DNA of 64,000 bases. Origin: Enterococcus mundtii (lineage in GTDB: Bacteria > Bacillota > Bacilli > Lactobacillales > Enterococcaceae). The position numbers and the translations under genes are program-made. The stretch spans positions 2,602,001-2,666,000 of the forward strand of contig NZ_CP025473.1 of the NCBI RefSeq assembly GCF_003957375.1, in the 5' to 3' direction. The notes beneath the pieces were generated by a model that saw nothing but the letters and a program-made list of their open reading frames with translations, searched no databases and had not been told where the DNA came from. The first letter of the stretch is position 1. Each line of letters opens with the position of its first letter. This document shows, one piece after another, positions 18,438 to 28,056 of this stretch.

Positions 18438-21400
18438 ATGAAAGTAAGGATTTTGCTTGCATCGATAATGTTATTAAACGCATTATTGTCGCCATGTATT
18501 GCTTTAGCAGAAACAGTAACAACCAATAATCAGCAAACCGAAACCACCTCAAGTTCAATCACCGACGAAAAAACAACGAATGTAATATCTCCAACTACCA
18601 TTTCAACCACCAATGAAGAGATACCCCCACCTAGCACTGACACACCAACTATAATAGGAACTCCCCAATTAATAGGAGAAAGCTATAAGGATGGTGTCAG
18701 TAAACCGAAACGAATCAACTTATCAGCGACTGAAACTATGCAACAAACATTTATTGAAGATGAGGAAAACAAAAAAACAACACACAGCTACATTAGTGGA
18801 AACACAATCTATGAAATCAATTCCACGGATGTGCAAGTCCCTAACCCCGAACTACTGATTCATCCACGATCCAGTTAGCTGTCTACACTGGAGATGTCTC
18901 ACAAACCAAACAAACTTTAGCTTATTATCTTGCACAACAGTTTAAAACTTATCAACTCTCACTCGAGAATCTCACAGATATTCTTTCAATTGATCCAACT
19001 TTAGCGATCAATGAAGATAGTTTATTTGCTTTGATCCAAGAGTATTATCCGCAGGTCACAGAAAAAACCACTATTCGAGAAATAGAGGAATTGACTGATC
19101 AATATGGGAGTGTGCAACAACAATCACTAACTGATACATTTAATCAACAACCTAATGAAAAAGTATTCTCTGGAAACATTCTTTTGAGTCGAAAAATCGT
19201 ATTATCCAATCAGGAAACATACTTTTTTGTCGAAAGTGCTACGCAGTCCGGTTGGATTTGTGCAGAAAATTTAACTTATCATGCTTCTAAAATAATAAAC
19301 CTTTCTGAAAAAGGAAAATTAACAGAAAATCATGCAAAAATTTATTCCACTTTAGATGATGCATGGCTTGAAAAATCTGCAATGCAAGCTGATCTTGAAA
19401 CACTTTATGAAGTAAATCAACAAATACAAATCAATAATCGTTCATTTTATAAAATATCCCATGACAATGTTGTGGTGGGGTATGTTGATCAGAACGACTT
19501 CAACAAATTAGGACAAGGTGATCCAGACACAACTGAAAAAGAAAATATTACACCTACTATACCTTCGAATAGTAGTGTCAATGATACAAATCATTCACCT
19601 AGCGAAAGAAGAACAGAAACTTCAATTAGTTACTCAACACATGTGCGTGGACATGGGTGGATGCCCACCTCAAAAAATGGTGAGTTGTCTGGTACAGAAG
19701 GACAAGGACTACGCATTGAAGCAATACGTGCCAATCTTACTTCTTCCCTTTCTGGCTCGATTGAGTATAGTTCCTATGTTGAAGGAACTGGCTGGCAAGA
19801 CTGGGTATCAAATGGAGCAATATCAGGAACGGAGGGGCAAGGTCTTCAAATCGAAGGAATTAATATGCGGCTCACAGGAGAATTGGCTGAAAATTATAAC
19901 CTTTATTACCGAGTTCATGTTCAAAAACTTGGTTGGCTACCCTGGGCAAAAAATGGAAATCCTTCTGGAACATCCAGCTTTGGTTTCCGAATCGAAGCTA
20001 TCGAAATTCAATTAATTAGCCGCTCCCAACAAGGTCCTGAACTTGGAGATTCTTACGTCCAAAGAGCATCTATAAATTATTCCACGCATGTACGCGGGCA
20101 AGGTTGGCTTCCTGAATCTTCGAATGGGGAAATTTCTGGAACAGAAGGACAAGGATTACGTATTGAAGCGTTACATGTCAATCTCTCTTCTGCCTTTTCT
20201 GGATCAATCGAATATACTTCCTATATTGAAAATCATGGTTGGCAAAATTGGGTATCAAATGGAGGGATATCAGGAACAGAAGGACAAGGTCGTCAGATTG
20301 AAGGAATCAGGATACGACTGACAGACGAACTTGCAACACATTACAATATTTATTACCGAATCCATGCTCAAAATCTAGGTTGGTTACCTTGGGCAGAAAA
20401 TGGAAATAGTGCTGGTACATTGGGGTACAGTTATCGTATTGAAGCAATCGAAATACGTCTGCTACCCAAAGAGCAAACTGGGCCACCAACGGGTGAATCT
20501 TATGTTGAAAAAACTCCTTCTGTCTTAGCGAACGCTCACGTAGCCTCTAAAGGATGGCTACCAGAACAAACAGCCGAGACACAAGTTGGAACGGTCGGAC
20601 AAGGACTTAGCTTACAGGCACTTCAATTAAAATTAACGGAAAACAGTTATGAAGGTGGTATCGTTTACCAATCCCACCTGGCACATCGTGGTTGGGAAAC
20701 TTCATGGATTCAGGAAGGACAAACTTCAGGGACCGTTGGACAAAGCTTAGCATTACAAGCTGTCCGAATTAATTTGACCGGTGATATCAGTCACCACTAT
20801 GATATTTATTACCGTGTCCATTCCCAACACTTCGGCTGGTTAGACTGGGCAAAAAATGGAGAATCAGCTGGCACACAAGGTTACTCATATCGTGCAGAGG
20901 GCTTACAAATAAAACTAGTCGAAAAAGGGCAAGCTCCCCCAGGTCAAACAGCTCGTGCCTTTCGAATTGCCCCACCTAAGGTTTCCTTTGATGGTCATGT
21001 GTCTGGTATTGGTTGGGTCAATCGCAATGGTCTAAGTAATTCAATCAATCATGCGAATCAAGGGCGTCAATTTGAAGCAATTCGTGCACAATTAGAACAA
21101 AGTGATTACTCTGGTGGAATTAGATATGATTCACACATTTCATCAAGTGGATGGACGAATCCTGTTGAGAATGGAGCAATATCAGGTTCGGTCGGACATA
21201 GTCGTGCACTCCAGGCCTTCTCTTTTCAATTAACAGGTGAATTATCTGAAAAATACGATATTTACTATCGTTCATTCGTCCGTTCACGCGGTTGGTTAGG
21301 TTGGGCTTCAAATGGTCAAAAGGCAGGCTCAGTTGGAATGAGTCTGCCTGTCGAAGCAATTGAAGTCACGATTGTAGAAAATGATCGAAAACCAGCAGGT

Positions 21401-21925
21401 TACCAAGCAAATCAACTGACTATATTAGGTCAAATTGACACTTCAACACCAGAAGGAAGATTTGTCAATTCTATTACACAAAGTGCAAATCGAGTTGCTC
21501 CAGCATACGGATTATACACTTCTGTCATGCTTGCTCAAGCAATTTTAGAAACCGGCTATGGTACAAGCTTCTTGGCACGCAATGCGAACAATTTCTTTGG
21601 AATGAAGTTCAAAGATGGGGAAGATGAAGGAAAATATGAGTACGTTTGGCATGTCTCAAATGAAGTTGTCAATGGGATCACGATACCTGTTAATTCGAAA
21701 TTCCGTGTCTATCAAAGTACCGATGAATCTTTCATCGACAATGCTGTAAAATTAAAATACGGCGTACCTTGGGATCCTGTTCGCTATCGTGGAACTTGGA
21801 AAGTTAATACACGTTCTTATCGAGATGCGACCCAAGCCTTAACTGGAACATATGCAACTGATCCAAATTATGGCACAAAATTGAACAACATCATTGAACG
21901 TTGGCGTTTGGATCAGTTTGATTGA
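18438..21925 (+). pseudogene. Secreted ChW-repeat GH73 glucosaminidase, frameshifted
   Basis: Cell-wall hydrolase-like protein split by a frameshift. The first frame starts at ATG 18438 (GGAGG 7 bases upstream), has a signal peptide (MKVRILLASIMLLNALLSPC... ending near ALAE) and a Thr/Ser-rich region, and stops at 18878. A second frame, open from 18845, continues the protein to 21925. One missing base around 18841-18875, for example in the CCCC run at 18844-18847, would restore one protein of about 1,160 residues. The second part has SH3-like/linker sequence, then about twelve ChW repeats in four triplets (19.6-21.4 kb), each with a G-W and SGTEGQG-type motif, then a C-terminal GH73 glucosaminidase domain with catalytic-region AILETGYGTS. 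Sequencing error is possible; no start or ribosome site supports separate expression of the second part. Confidence 0.8.
19632..21370 (+). repeat. Four tandem ChW triplets within the glucosaminidase gene
   Basis: Coding tandem repeat. Blocks start near 19632, 20079, 20520 and 20980, about 440-450 bases apart; the first two are 447 bases apart and clearly the most alike. Each encodes three ChW units: an STHVRG-type unit, an SIEYSSY-type unit and a YYRVH-type unit ending in IEAIEI. Later blocks are more diverged. Confidence 0.8.
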
Positions 21926-21942
21926 TCTGATCTTTTATACAA

Positions 21943-21983
21943 AATATCTACCTGGCATTGTTTGAAAATGCCAAGTAGATATT
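21943..21983. terminator. Bidirectional terminator between the two glucosaminidase genes
   Basis: Arms 21943-21959 and 21967-21983 pair over about 16 bp with one mismatch around a short loop, with A-rich and T-rich flanks. It lies between two convergent genes and can serve both. Confidence 0.82.
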
Positions 21984-21992
21984 TTTTATTGA

Positions 21993-23153
21993 TTAATTCG
22001 CATAAAAGCCAATTCCTTCATATCTCCACCCTAATGGTGTCAAAGAATCTCTTTCTACTGAACTTAATGTGTAATGATGTGTTCCGATAGTTTCATTTGG
22101 GTTAAATAGTCGATAAATTGGTTTAGAACCTCCAGAATAAAAACTTAGCCCTTCATATCTCCAGCCTAGTGGGGTAAGGAAGTTGATTTCTGACTGAGCC
22201 ATTGTATAATGATGATCCCCATTATTTGGATTATACAGACGATACACTGGTTGACCACTATTTGGTGCTTGCCATGCAATTCCTTCGTATTTCCAACCAA
22301 CTGTTGATAAATAGTTTTTCTCTCCCGCATTTAATGTGTATAAATGTTGCCCTGTACTTTTATTATATAAGCGATACATCGGTGAAGAACTAGAGTCTGG
22401 CGTATCATATTGTGTCAAATTATAGGTCTCAATAATATTATTCAATGTTGAACCATAGTTTGGTGCTGTCGCGTAACGCCCTGTTAACCATGCTGTGGCA
22501 TCTTTGTACGAAGAGGTATTACTTTTCCAAGCACCTGAGTAATAATACACACCTGATTGGAACGAAGTTGTTTTAAGAACAGTTACATTATCCTGTAAAG
22601 ATTCTGCGTACGAAGGATATTTACGAAAAGCAGCATTTACAGTGATCCATTGCCCATTTACAAACTCAGAAGTTGGCATTGTCACGGATTGCCCATTATA
22701 ACTTCCCTTTATTCCAAATAAATTGTAATTAGGTGCTGAAGCTAGCGTACTTTTCCCCCAGCCACTTTCAACAATCGCTTGAGCGATCATAACTGAAGCA
22801 TATAAGTCATTCGCGCTTGCTAAGGTCTGTGCACTTGCAGCAATGCTATCAATGAACGCTTGTTGCGCATTTGAAGAACCACGTGCTGAAAATGCTGCTA
22901 TGCCAGGATTTTCAAATTGTGATAAATCCGCTTGATGTGTGTGTGTTAGTTCTTCCCCATTTGTCAGAGGATTCGTAATAGATTCAGTTTTTTCCACATT
23001 TTCCGTAGGCTGTTCTGTCACATCGTCAGCTTGTGTCGAAACGGTGGTTTCAACAGAATTATTTATCCCTACTTCTTCTGCAAATACAGTAAAGTTGGTA
23101 GTCACAAGACTACTCAGAACAATTGCACTAAATAATAAATTTTTTGCTTTCAT
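21993..23153 (-). CDS. Secreted GH73 N-acetylglucosaminidase with C-terminal DUF5648-like repeats
   Basis: Predicted peptidoglycan hydrolase of 386 residues. A signal peptide ([20 protein letters not shown], cleavage near VFAEE) precedes a Thr/Glu-rich linker and a GH73 domain (about residues 100-245) with the catalytic Glu in [11 protein letters not shown] and the pattern NYNLFGIKG. Three C-terminal repeats (about residues 255-386) share YRLYN/F-x(6,8)-H-H/L-YT and GWRYEGI motifs, matching DUF5648, a likely wall- or sugar-binding module. The start at 23153 follows GGAG; the longer reading frame lacks a ribosome site. The catalytic domain resembles that of the convergent ChW protein, suggesting related autolysins with different anchors. 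Confidence 0.86.
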   Translation of the reverse strand: MKAKNLLFSAIVLSSLVTTNFTVFAEEVGINNSVETTVSTQADDVTEQPTENVEKTESITNPLTNGEELTHTHQADLSQFENPGIAAFSARGSSNAQQAFIDSIAASAQTLASANDLYASVMIAQAIVESGWGKSTLASAPNYNLFGIKGSYNGQSVTMPTSEFVNGQWITVNAAFRKYPSYAESLQDNVTVLKTTSFQSGVYYYSGAWKSNTSSYKDATAWLTGRYATAPNYGSTLNNIIETYNLTQYDTPDSSSSPMYRLYNKSTGQHLYTLNAGEKNYLSTVGWKYEGIAWQAPNSGQPVYRLYNPNNGDHHYTMAQSEINFLTPLGWRYEGLSFYSGGSKPIYRLFNPNETIGTHHYTLSSVERDSLTPLGWRYEGIGFYAN

Positions 23154-23370
23154 TACTTCTCCTTTATTCTTAAAAATAAAATAATTTAATGTGTTGCATA
23201 TGATAACAGAAATATACACTCTCTTTAAACATCATACACTTTTTAATTATACATAGATTTCAACATTTTTCAGTATATAAATTCTTAAGATTTAGAGGAG
23301 TCTTTATGCCATTTTGTAACTTTCTATTTTTTGAAGTCGATGATTATTGGCTCAAATCAAAAAATAAAAA

Positions 23371-23443
23371 ACTCTTAGAGGCTTGCCGGCATAGTTTAGA
23401 AATACATCTACTATTTCCAAACCCATACGCGCGCTCTAAGAGT
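23371..23443 (-). terminator. Structured terminator or small RNA end downstream of the NmrA-like gene
   Basis: On the minus strand ACTCTTAGAG (23434-23443) pairs with CTCTAAGAGT (23371-23380), followed by TTTTTATTTTTTG. Inside is a second 11-bp stem, GTTTGGAAATA (23412-23422) with TATTTCTAAAC (23394-23404). The outer stem plus U-run is a Rho-independent terminator; the long nested interior is unusual and could belong to a small RNA or a 3' UTR element. The rest of the 331-base interval 23154-23484 shows nothing else clear. Confidence 0.6.
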
Positions 23444-23484
23444 AACATTCCTATTAAATTTGGTGGAAAAAACTAGTCCTTAAT

Positions 23485-24330
23485 TTAGATACCTAATTCC
23501 CTTAACCCATCCTCTATCGAAGTCAATTCGCGTCCTAATACTTTTTCAAAATCATCAGAAGTTACATCTAACTGATTATTACGAATATCATTTTGGATTG
23601 CAGTCGTCATTTCTGCACCACCTTGAGAAAATCCCGACGCTGTTAGTTTGTCTGTAAATTCACCTGGAGCCAACGAAAGGATATCTAAAGATTTCCCACT
23701 TACTTTAGCAACTTGTTCTGCCAAGGCTTGATAGGTGATTGGTTTTCCAGATAATTCTAAGACCTCAGGATAATCCATTCCTGCTAATACTTTTGCAGCT
23801 ACTTCTGCATACTCTCTCTTTAACGCCCAACCGGTTTTCCCTTCGCCAGCTGCATAAACAAACTGACCAGTTTTCAATGCTACGCCAATCAATGGCATCT
23901 CATTTTCTAAGTACCAGTTATTTCGTAAAAAGGTATGTTTAATACCCGATTCTTTGATGATTTTTTCTGTAAATTGATGGTCTGGAGCCAAGATACTAGT
24001 CGAATGATCTGCATCCGCAAAACTAGTATAGGCAATAAAAGAAACCCCTGTTTCTTTTGCTGCTTCTACAACATGTTGATGTTCAGCTTGTCGGTTTCCC
24101 GGTACACCTGATACAAATAATAGACGATCGATGCCTTGTAGCACCTGTATCATCGTCTCACGATCAGCATAATCGCCGATACGAACTTGAAGACCTGCTT
24201 CAATTAATTTCTGTGCCTTTTCTTCATTACGAGCAAGGACATAGATTTCCTCCAAGGGAACCAGTTTCTTTAATTCTTCTAAAGCGTAGTGTCCAAATCC
24301 TCCAGTTGCTCCTGTTACTAAATAAGTCAT
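23485..24330 (-). CDS. NAD(P)H-binding oxidoreductase, NmrA/QOR2-like
   Basis: Rossmann-fold protein of 281 residues of the atypical short-chain dehydrogenase/NmrA group. The dinucleotide-binding motif is at the extreme N-terminus (TYLVTGATGGFGHYALEEL, GxxGxxG type). The later ARNEEKAQKL and YADRETMIQVLQGIDRLLF segments match the NAD(P)H quinone oxidoreductase 2 (QorB/YtfG) pattern. A quinone- or aldehyde-stress reductase role is plausible but the substrate is not determined. It is divergent from an Rrf2 regulator that probably controls it. Confidence 0.82.
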   Translation of the reverse strand: MTYLVTGATGGFGHYALEELKKLVPLEEIYVLARNEEKAQKLIEAGLQVRIGDYADRETMIQVLQGIDRLLFVSGVPGNRQAEHQHVVEAAKETGVSFIAYTSFADADHSTSILAPDHQFTEKIIKESGIKHTFLRNNWYLENEMPLIGVALKTGQFVYAAGEGKTGWALKREYAEVAAKVLAGMDYPEVLELSGKPITYQALAEQVAKVSGKSLDILSLAPGEFTDKLTASGFSQGGAEMTTAIQNDIRNNQLDVTSDDFEKVLGRELTSIEDGLRELGI

Positions 24331-24372
24331 ATTCCCACTCCCTATTGATTAATTATTTTTGTTCATATAGCT

Positions 24373-24391
24373 GTACATTTTTAAAATACAC
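24373..24391. promoter_or_regulatory. Candidate Rrf2 operator
   Basis: GTACATTTTTAAAATACAC is an imperfect palindrome lying just downstream of the -10 of the NmrA-like gene and upstream of the rrf2 gene, where a repressor would block transcription. Assignment to the adjacent regulator is inference. Confidence 0.4.
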
Positions 24392-24395
24392 CATT

Positions 24396-24424
24396 ATCAT
24401 AAAGAGTATGCTAAGATAAGTCAA
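24396..24424 (-). promoter_or_regulatory. Promoter of the NmrA-like oxidoreductase gene
   Basis: On the minus strand TTGACT (24419-24424) and TATGAT (24396-24401) are 17 bases apart, a strong SigA-type match about 66 bases upstream of the ATG. Confidence 0.72.
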
Positions 24425-24451
24425 GAAATCAAGTTGAAAGGATGGATTTTA

Positions 24452-24919
24452 ATGAAATATTCTCTACAATTAAGCGATGCGATCCACATCTTAGCTTATA
24501 TCCACATATTTCAAGGAACTGATTTACTTTCAAGCGACATGATTGCAAGTAGCATTGAAACGAATCCAACAAATGTTCGAAAAATCATGAGTCAATTAAA
24601 AAAAGCAGATCTTATCCATACAACAAGCGGGAAACCAACACCCGTACTTGCGAAAGCTCCCGAAAATATCAATTTATTGGAAATTTATCGAAGTATTGAA
24701 GGCAACACGAATTTGATCCAAGTAGATCCAAAAACAAATCCGAATTGCGTGGTAGGCGCTAATATCCAAGAAGTCTTGGCTGCAACTTATTCTCGATTAC
24801 AAAAAAAAGTGGAAGAAGAAATGGCAGTAATCACTTTAGATGGACTCATTAAACAGATTGCATTATCAGAAAAAGAAAAACGTCCAGAAAACCAGCCGCT
24901 CGTGGAAAAATTTCTTTAA
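24452..24919 (+). CDS. Rrf2 family transcriptional regulator
   Basis: Winged-helix DNA-binding protein of 155 residues. The N-terminal HTH reads KYSLQLSDAIHILAYIHIF... with recognition region ETNPTNVRKIMSQLKKADLI. Only one Cys is present in the region where iron-sulfur Rrf2 proteins carry three, so cluster binding is unlikely; it is closer to YwnA-type members. The ATG at 24452 has AAAGGA upstream and starts MKYSLQLSDA, as in the family. It is transcribed divergently from the NmrA-like oxidoreductase, its likely target. Confidence 0.87.
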   Translation: MKYSLQLSDAIHILAYIHIFQGTDLLSSDMIASSIETNPTNVRKIMSQLKKADLIHTTSGKPTPVLAKAPENINLLEIYRSIEGNTNLIQVDPKTNPNCVVGANIQEVLAATYSRLQKKVEEEMAVITLDGLIKQIALSEKEKRPENQPLVEKFL

Positions 24920-25090
24920 TTTGATGTAAATCAGAGTCACTTTTAGTTATCTAAAAATTAAAATAACAGTTTTATATTATTATTACTTTTATAATAGATT
25001 AAATAATCTTCGTACTGGAAAAAAATTGCTGTTTTCTTTTTATTTATTCGGTAAAATCAAACTATGAAGATAACTAAAGGAGGAAATTTT

Positions 25091-26698
25091 ATGAAAGATT
25101 GGAAAAACGATTTTTGGGAATCTGATTTAGATCATGGCTACGAAATGTTTATTGAAAAACGTGTTCATGGATGTTTGTTTACAAAAGAAAAAATCATCGC
25201 AAAAGTCACAGAAGAAAACAAGAAGGAGTATGACATACTTATCCAGTTAACAGACGACGACCAATTCTATGGTCTGTCTTGCAGTTGCTCCCACGAAGAC
25301 ACAGGTCATTGTCCTCATGTCGTGGCTACCTTGTTCAAATATGAACAGGAAAAAGAGCAGAGAAAAGCAAATGAACTGGTTAAGTTGATTTCTTATGCAA
25401 ATGAACAAGATATTCAAGACTTTCTCTTAATTCTTTTAAAAGAGAACCAAGAACTAGCTCAACGATTCCAAGAACATACTACAATCAATAATATGGACGA
25501 TTACGATAAAATGATTGTTATTTTAGAAAAACATACCCATTATTCTGGAAGCAATATTCATGATCGTACACTTCAAAACATCAATAAAGAACTGTCTGAA
25601 TTTTTAAACAGTCTTATTGATACATCCATCGCAAAAAATCAGATCCTTCATGCATTCGAATTAATGAACAGAATAGTTGAACACTTTGACTTAGCAAAGG
25701 TACATAATGTAGAAAATGATATCAGCCTTATCATGCATCAATGTTACTCTCTATGGAAAAAATTACTTAGACATGCATCTGAGCAAGAAAAACAACGAAT
25801 ATATTCTAAACTTTTGGCTAAAATAAATAACGCAAGCCAATCTAGTTTTTATATCCAACAAATTTTACATGAAGAATTCCCCGAACAGTTCTCTGATCAG
25901 GATCAGCAAAAACTTGATCAAACATCTGAAAATAACGGACACTTAAACTATAAAAACAAACGACTTCTATCCATTCGCCAAATGGAAAATTTGAATTATA
26001 CAGACAATCAAATTCATCAACGTGCACGCGAAAGCTGGCAATCTCCAACTATACGTTCACAATATATTGACTATCTGATACAAAAGAAAGCATATGAAGA
26101 AGCAATCACTGTTTTGAATGAAAGTATTGTATTAGATCAACACTCTTCTGATATGGTCACCTTGCATCGCTATGCATTAAAAAATCTTTATCATAAACTA
26201 GGGGAAAAAGAGCTGTATGCGGAACAAGTCTTGCATCTTCTATTAGAGGGAGAGACCGTTGATATGAATTTGATCCATCAATTGAAAAAAACATATTCGA
26301 TTGATCAGTGGGAAGAGGTACGTGAAAACTTATTTGAAAAATTAAAATATCGTACAGACGTTGGATTGTTTTATTCAAAAGAAAGACGTTATGATTTATT
26401 GTTGGATTATGTCCTCAAGTCACCTGGACTGGAAGAAGCAAGTCGCTATTTTTCTTTCTTGAGAAAGCAATTTCCAGAAGCACTTCTTCAAAAATATGAA
26501 TACGAATTACGGCGGATGGCTGCTGAGACGACTACACGTTTACGTTATCATAAAATGGCTTTGTTGATCGCTGAAATGGCCACCCTCCCTAGTAGCACCA
26601 TCTCTGTTCAATTACTGATCAAAGAACTAAAAGAAAAATACCCACGCAGAAAAGCGATGCTAGAAGAATTGAGAAAATTAGAAAAAACGTATAAATAA
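25091..26698 (+). CDS. SWIM zinc finger domain protein
   Basis: Protein of 535 residues with an N-terminal SWIM domain: the CxC-x(n)-CxH zinc motif is visible as SCSCSHEDTGHCPHVV near residues 60-80. The rest is alpha-helical, TPR-like sequence with no catalytic motif. SWIM domains bind DNA or proteins and often accompany SNF2-type helicases, but no helicase is adjacent here. The ATG at 25091 is fixed by AAAGGAGG 7 bases upstream; an earlier in-frame ATG lacks a site. It is monocistronic with a strong terminator. Confidence 0.85.
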   Translation: MKDWKNDFWESDLDHGYEMFIEKRVHGCLFTKEKIIAKVTEENKKEYDILIQLTDDDQFYGLSCSCSHEDTGHCPHVVATLFKYEQEKEQRKANELVKLISYANEQDIQDFLLILLKENQELAQRFQEHTTINNMDDYDKMIVILEKHTHYSGSNIHDRTLQNINKELSEFLNSLIDTSIAKNQILHAFELMNRIVEHFDLAKVHNVENDISLIMHQCYSLWKKLLRHASEQEKQRIYSKLLAKINNASQSSFYIQQILHEEFPEQFSDQDQQKLDQTSENNGHLNYKNKRLLSIRQMENLNYTDNQIHQRARESWQSPTIRSQYIDYLIQKKAYEEAITVLNESIVLDQHSSDMVTLHRYALKNLYHKLGEKELYAEQVLHLLLEGETVDMNLIHQLKKTYSIDQWEEVRENLFEKLKYRTDVGLFYSKERRYDLLLDYVLKSPGLEEASRYFSFLRKQFPEALLQKYEYELRRMAAETTTRLRYHKMALLIAEMATLPSSTISVQLLIKELKEKYPRRKAMLEELRKLEKTYK

Positions 26699-26734
26699 TG
26701 TAGCCGTAGCGACCCTATTCACAGTCCGTACTTC

Positions 26735-26777
26735 AAAAAGCCGAATCAACAAGCAATGCCGTTGATTCGGCTTTTTT
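26735..26777 (+). terminator. Terminator of the SWIM-domain gene
   Basis: AAAAAGCCGAATCAAC pairs perfectly with GTTGATTCGGCTTTTT around a 10-base loop, followed by a T-run. The A-rich left flank could also let it act on the leftward T7SS cassette. Confidence 0.85.
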
Positions 26778-26868
26778 GAATAGACGATTACAAATTTGTC
26801 CATTTCCTATATTTTCCTAAAAAGAAAAAGCATTTCAAACACTTTTAAATAACATGATATCTCACCTG

Positions 26869-27204
26869 TCAATCAAATCCAATCGGAATTGATTTGGCTG
26901 GTTTACTGGTTGCTTGCTTCACGTCAGTCTCCCACTTGCTATAAATCTCTAAAAATCTCACTTCTTCTTCATCACTATATCCTTCAAAAACAACTTTATC
27001 GATATTTTTATGATCAAAAAAAATCGTGGTCTCAGGATTTAATCCTGAGGGATAAAGTACTGCCATATAGTCTGCAAATGTATCTTTTTTCGACTGTTGA
27101 TCTGTATATACGGCACCTCTTCCAACGATGACTAATTTTTGTAAACCTTCCTCAAGCAACACGACACTTCCTAATGATAATAACTTTTTACCCTCATTCA
27201 TCAT
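26869..27204 (-). CDS. DUF4176 protein, end of the T7SS cassette
   Basis: Protein of 111 residues with a DUF4176 domain: LGSVVLLEEGLQKLVIVGRG, then YPSGL and a FDHKNIDKVVFEGYSDEEEV motif near the middle. DUF4176 proteins are commonly encoded in T7SSb effector loci in Bacillota; a chaperone or immunity-adaptor role is suggested by context only. A second DUF4176 gene lies at 30192-30593 next to essC. The ATG at 27204 has GGAGG 6 bases upstream and overlaps the end of the membrane-protein gene by 11 bases. Confidence 0.75.
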   Translation of the reverse strand: MMNEGKKLLSLGSVVLLEEGLQKLVIVGRGAVYTDQQSKKDTFADYMAVLYPSGLNPETTIFFDHKNIDKVVFEGYSDEEEVRFLEIYSKWETDVKQATSKPAKSIPIGFD

Positions 27205-28048
27205 ATATTTCCTCCTTGTCAGTTCCTTTGATATGTTTGTTAAAATATTTCTCTCCATACCATTCTAATTGTATTTTCCCTTCAAAATTACGGTATTCTT
27301 CTGAGTATTTGTGTTTATAATAACCGTGTAATAGATACGGGAAGAATAGATAGGCTTCTCCGAAAATCATAACGATATTCATAGCTATCCATAGACCTAA
27401 AGTACTGATAAATCCAACAAAATCTGTTCGGACCTCATCACTATCCGGAAATACGATCTTCCATACCATGACGACAATGACAACTATCCAGCCATATTTT
27501 ATTGCTTTCTCTACTAACATAGCCAACATAGCTTTCTTTCTACCTGTTCCATACAAAACATACTCAATTGAACGCTTCTTATTTATAAAGATGACACAAC
27601 TAACTAGTAATACTAATCCTAGTAACACTGTCAATCCTATTAGAGTCAATGGTTTAAGAAAAAATGTAATACACAATAAGTTTGCACTTAACAACATTAT
27701 TATCAATAGATTATTCGCATTTAGAAGAAAAACAACTTGACTAATTTCCTTATAAATAAATCTTTTGATGAAAATGATACATAGTAACCATAAAAATAAA
27801 AAAATATCCACTAACCAAGATGGGAAGAAGTTGATTTCAGCTCTTCCCACTGGACTATTAGGATCTTGATGATAAAACAGTCTAGATATAAGATAAATAA
27901 TGCTAAATATTACTATTGAAAAAAAAGTATTTAATATTGGTCTACTCCGAAGTGATTTAGGATCTCCTTTCTCAATCATATATATTATTAATTGGTCATC
28001 CAACAACTTAATACTTTGTTCAAATGATGCATTGAACAGATTTTTCAT
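27194..28048 (-). CDS. Polytopic membrane protein, candidate immunity protein for the LXG toxin
   Basis: Protein of about 284 residues with six or so hydrophobic helices (FFSIVIFSIIYLISRLF, WLVDIFLFLWLLCIIFI, LLIIMLLSANLLCITFFL, LIGLTVLLGLVLLVSCVIFI, YGWIVVIVVMVWKIVF, LWIAMNIVMIFGEAYLF). No enzymatic motif is seen. It directly follows the LXG toxin gene, the usual place of an immunity gene, and known immunity proteins to membrane-active LXG toxins (TsaI, TipE; DUF443) are polytopic. I cannot assign it to DUF443. The start is uncertain: ATG 28048, or GTG/TTG at 28060/28063 overlapping the toxin stop. Confidence 0.65.
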   Translation of the reverse strand: MKNLFNASFEQSIKLLDDQLIIYMIEKGDPKSLRSRPILNTFFSIVIFSIIYLISRLFYHQDPNSPVGRAEINFFPSWLVDIFLFLWLLCIIFIKRFIYKEISQVVFLLNANNLLIIMLLSANLLCITFFLKPLTLIGLTVLLGLVLLVSCVIFINKKRSIEYVLYGTGRKKAMLAMLVEKAIKYGWIVVIVVMVWKIVFPDSDEVRTDFVGFISTLGLWIAMNIVMIFGEAYLFFPYLLHGYYKHKYSEEYRNFEGKIQLEWYGEKYFNKHIKGTDKEEIYDE

Positions 28049-28056
28049 ACTCTCTA

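Noticed and set aside
19031-19033. TTG as start of a separate 964-residue protein
   Set aside because: The frame is open upstream to 18845 without a start codon or ribosome site, so this is the continuation of a frameshifted gene.
19518-20321. Plus-strand frames inside the ChW gene
   Set aside because: They are out-of-frame readings of the repeat region; codon use and lack of ribosome sites argue against them.
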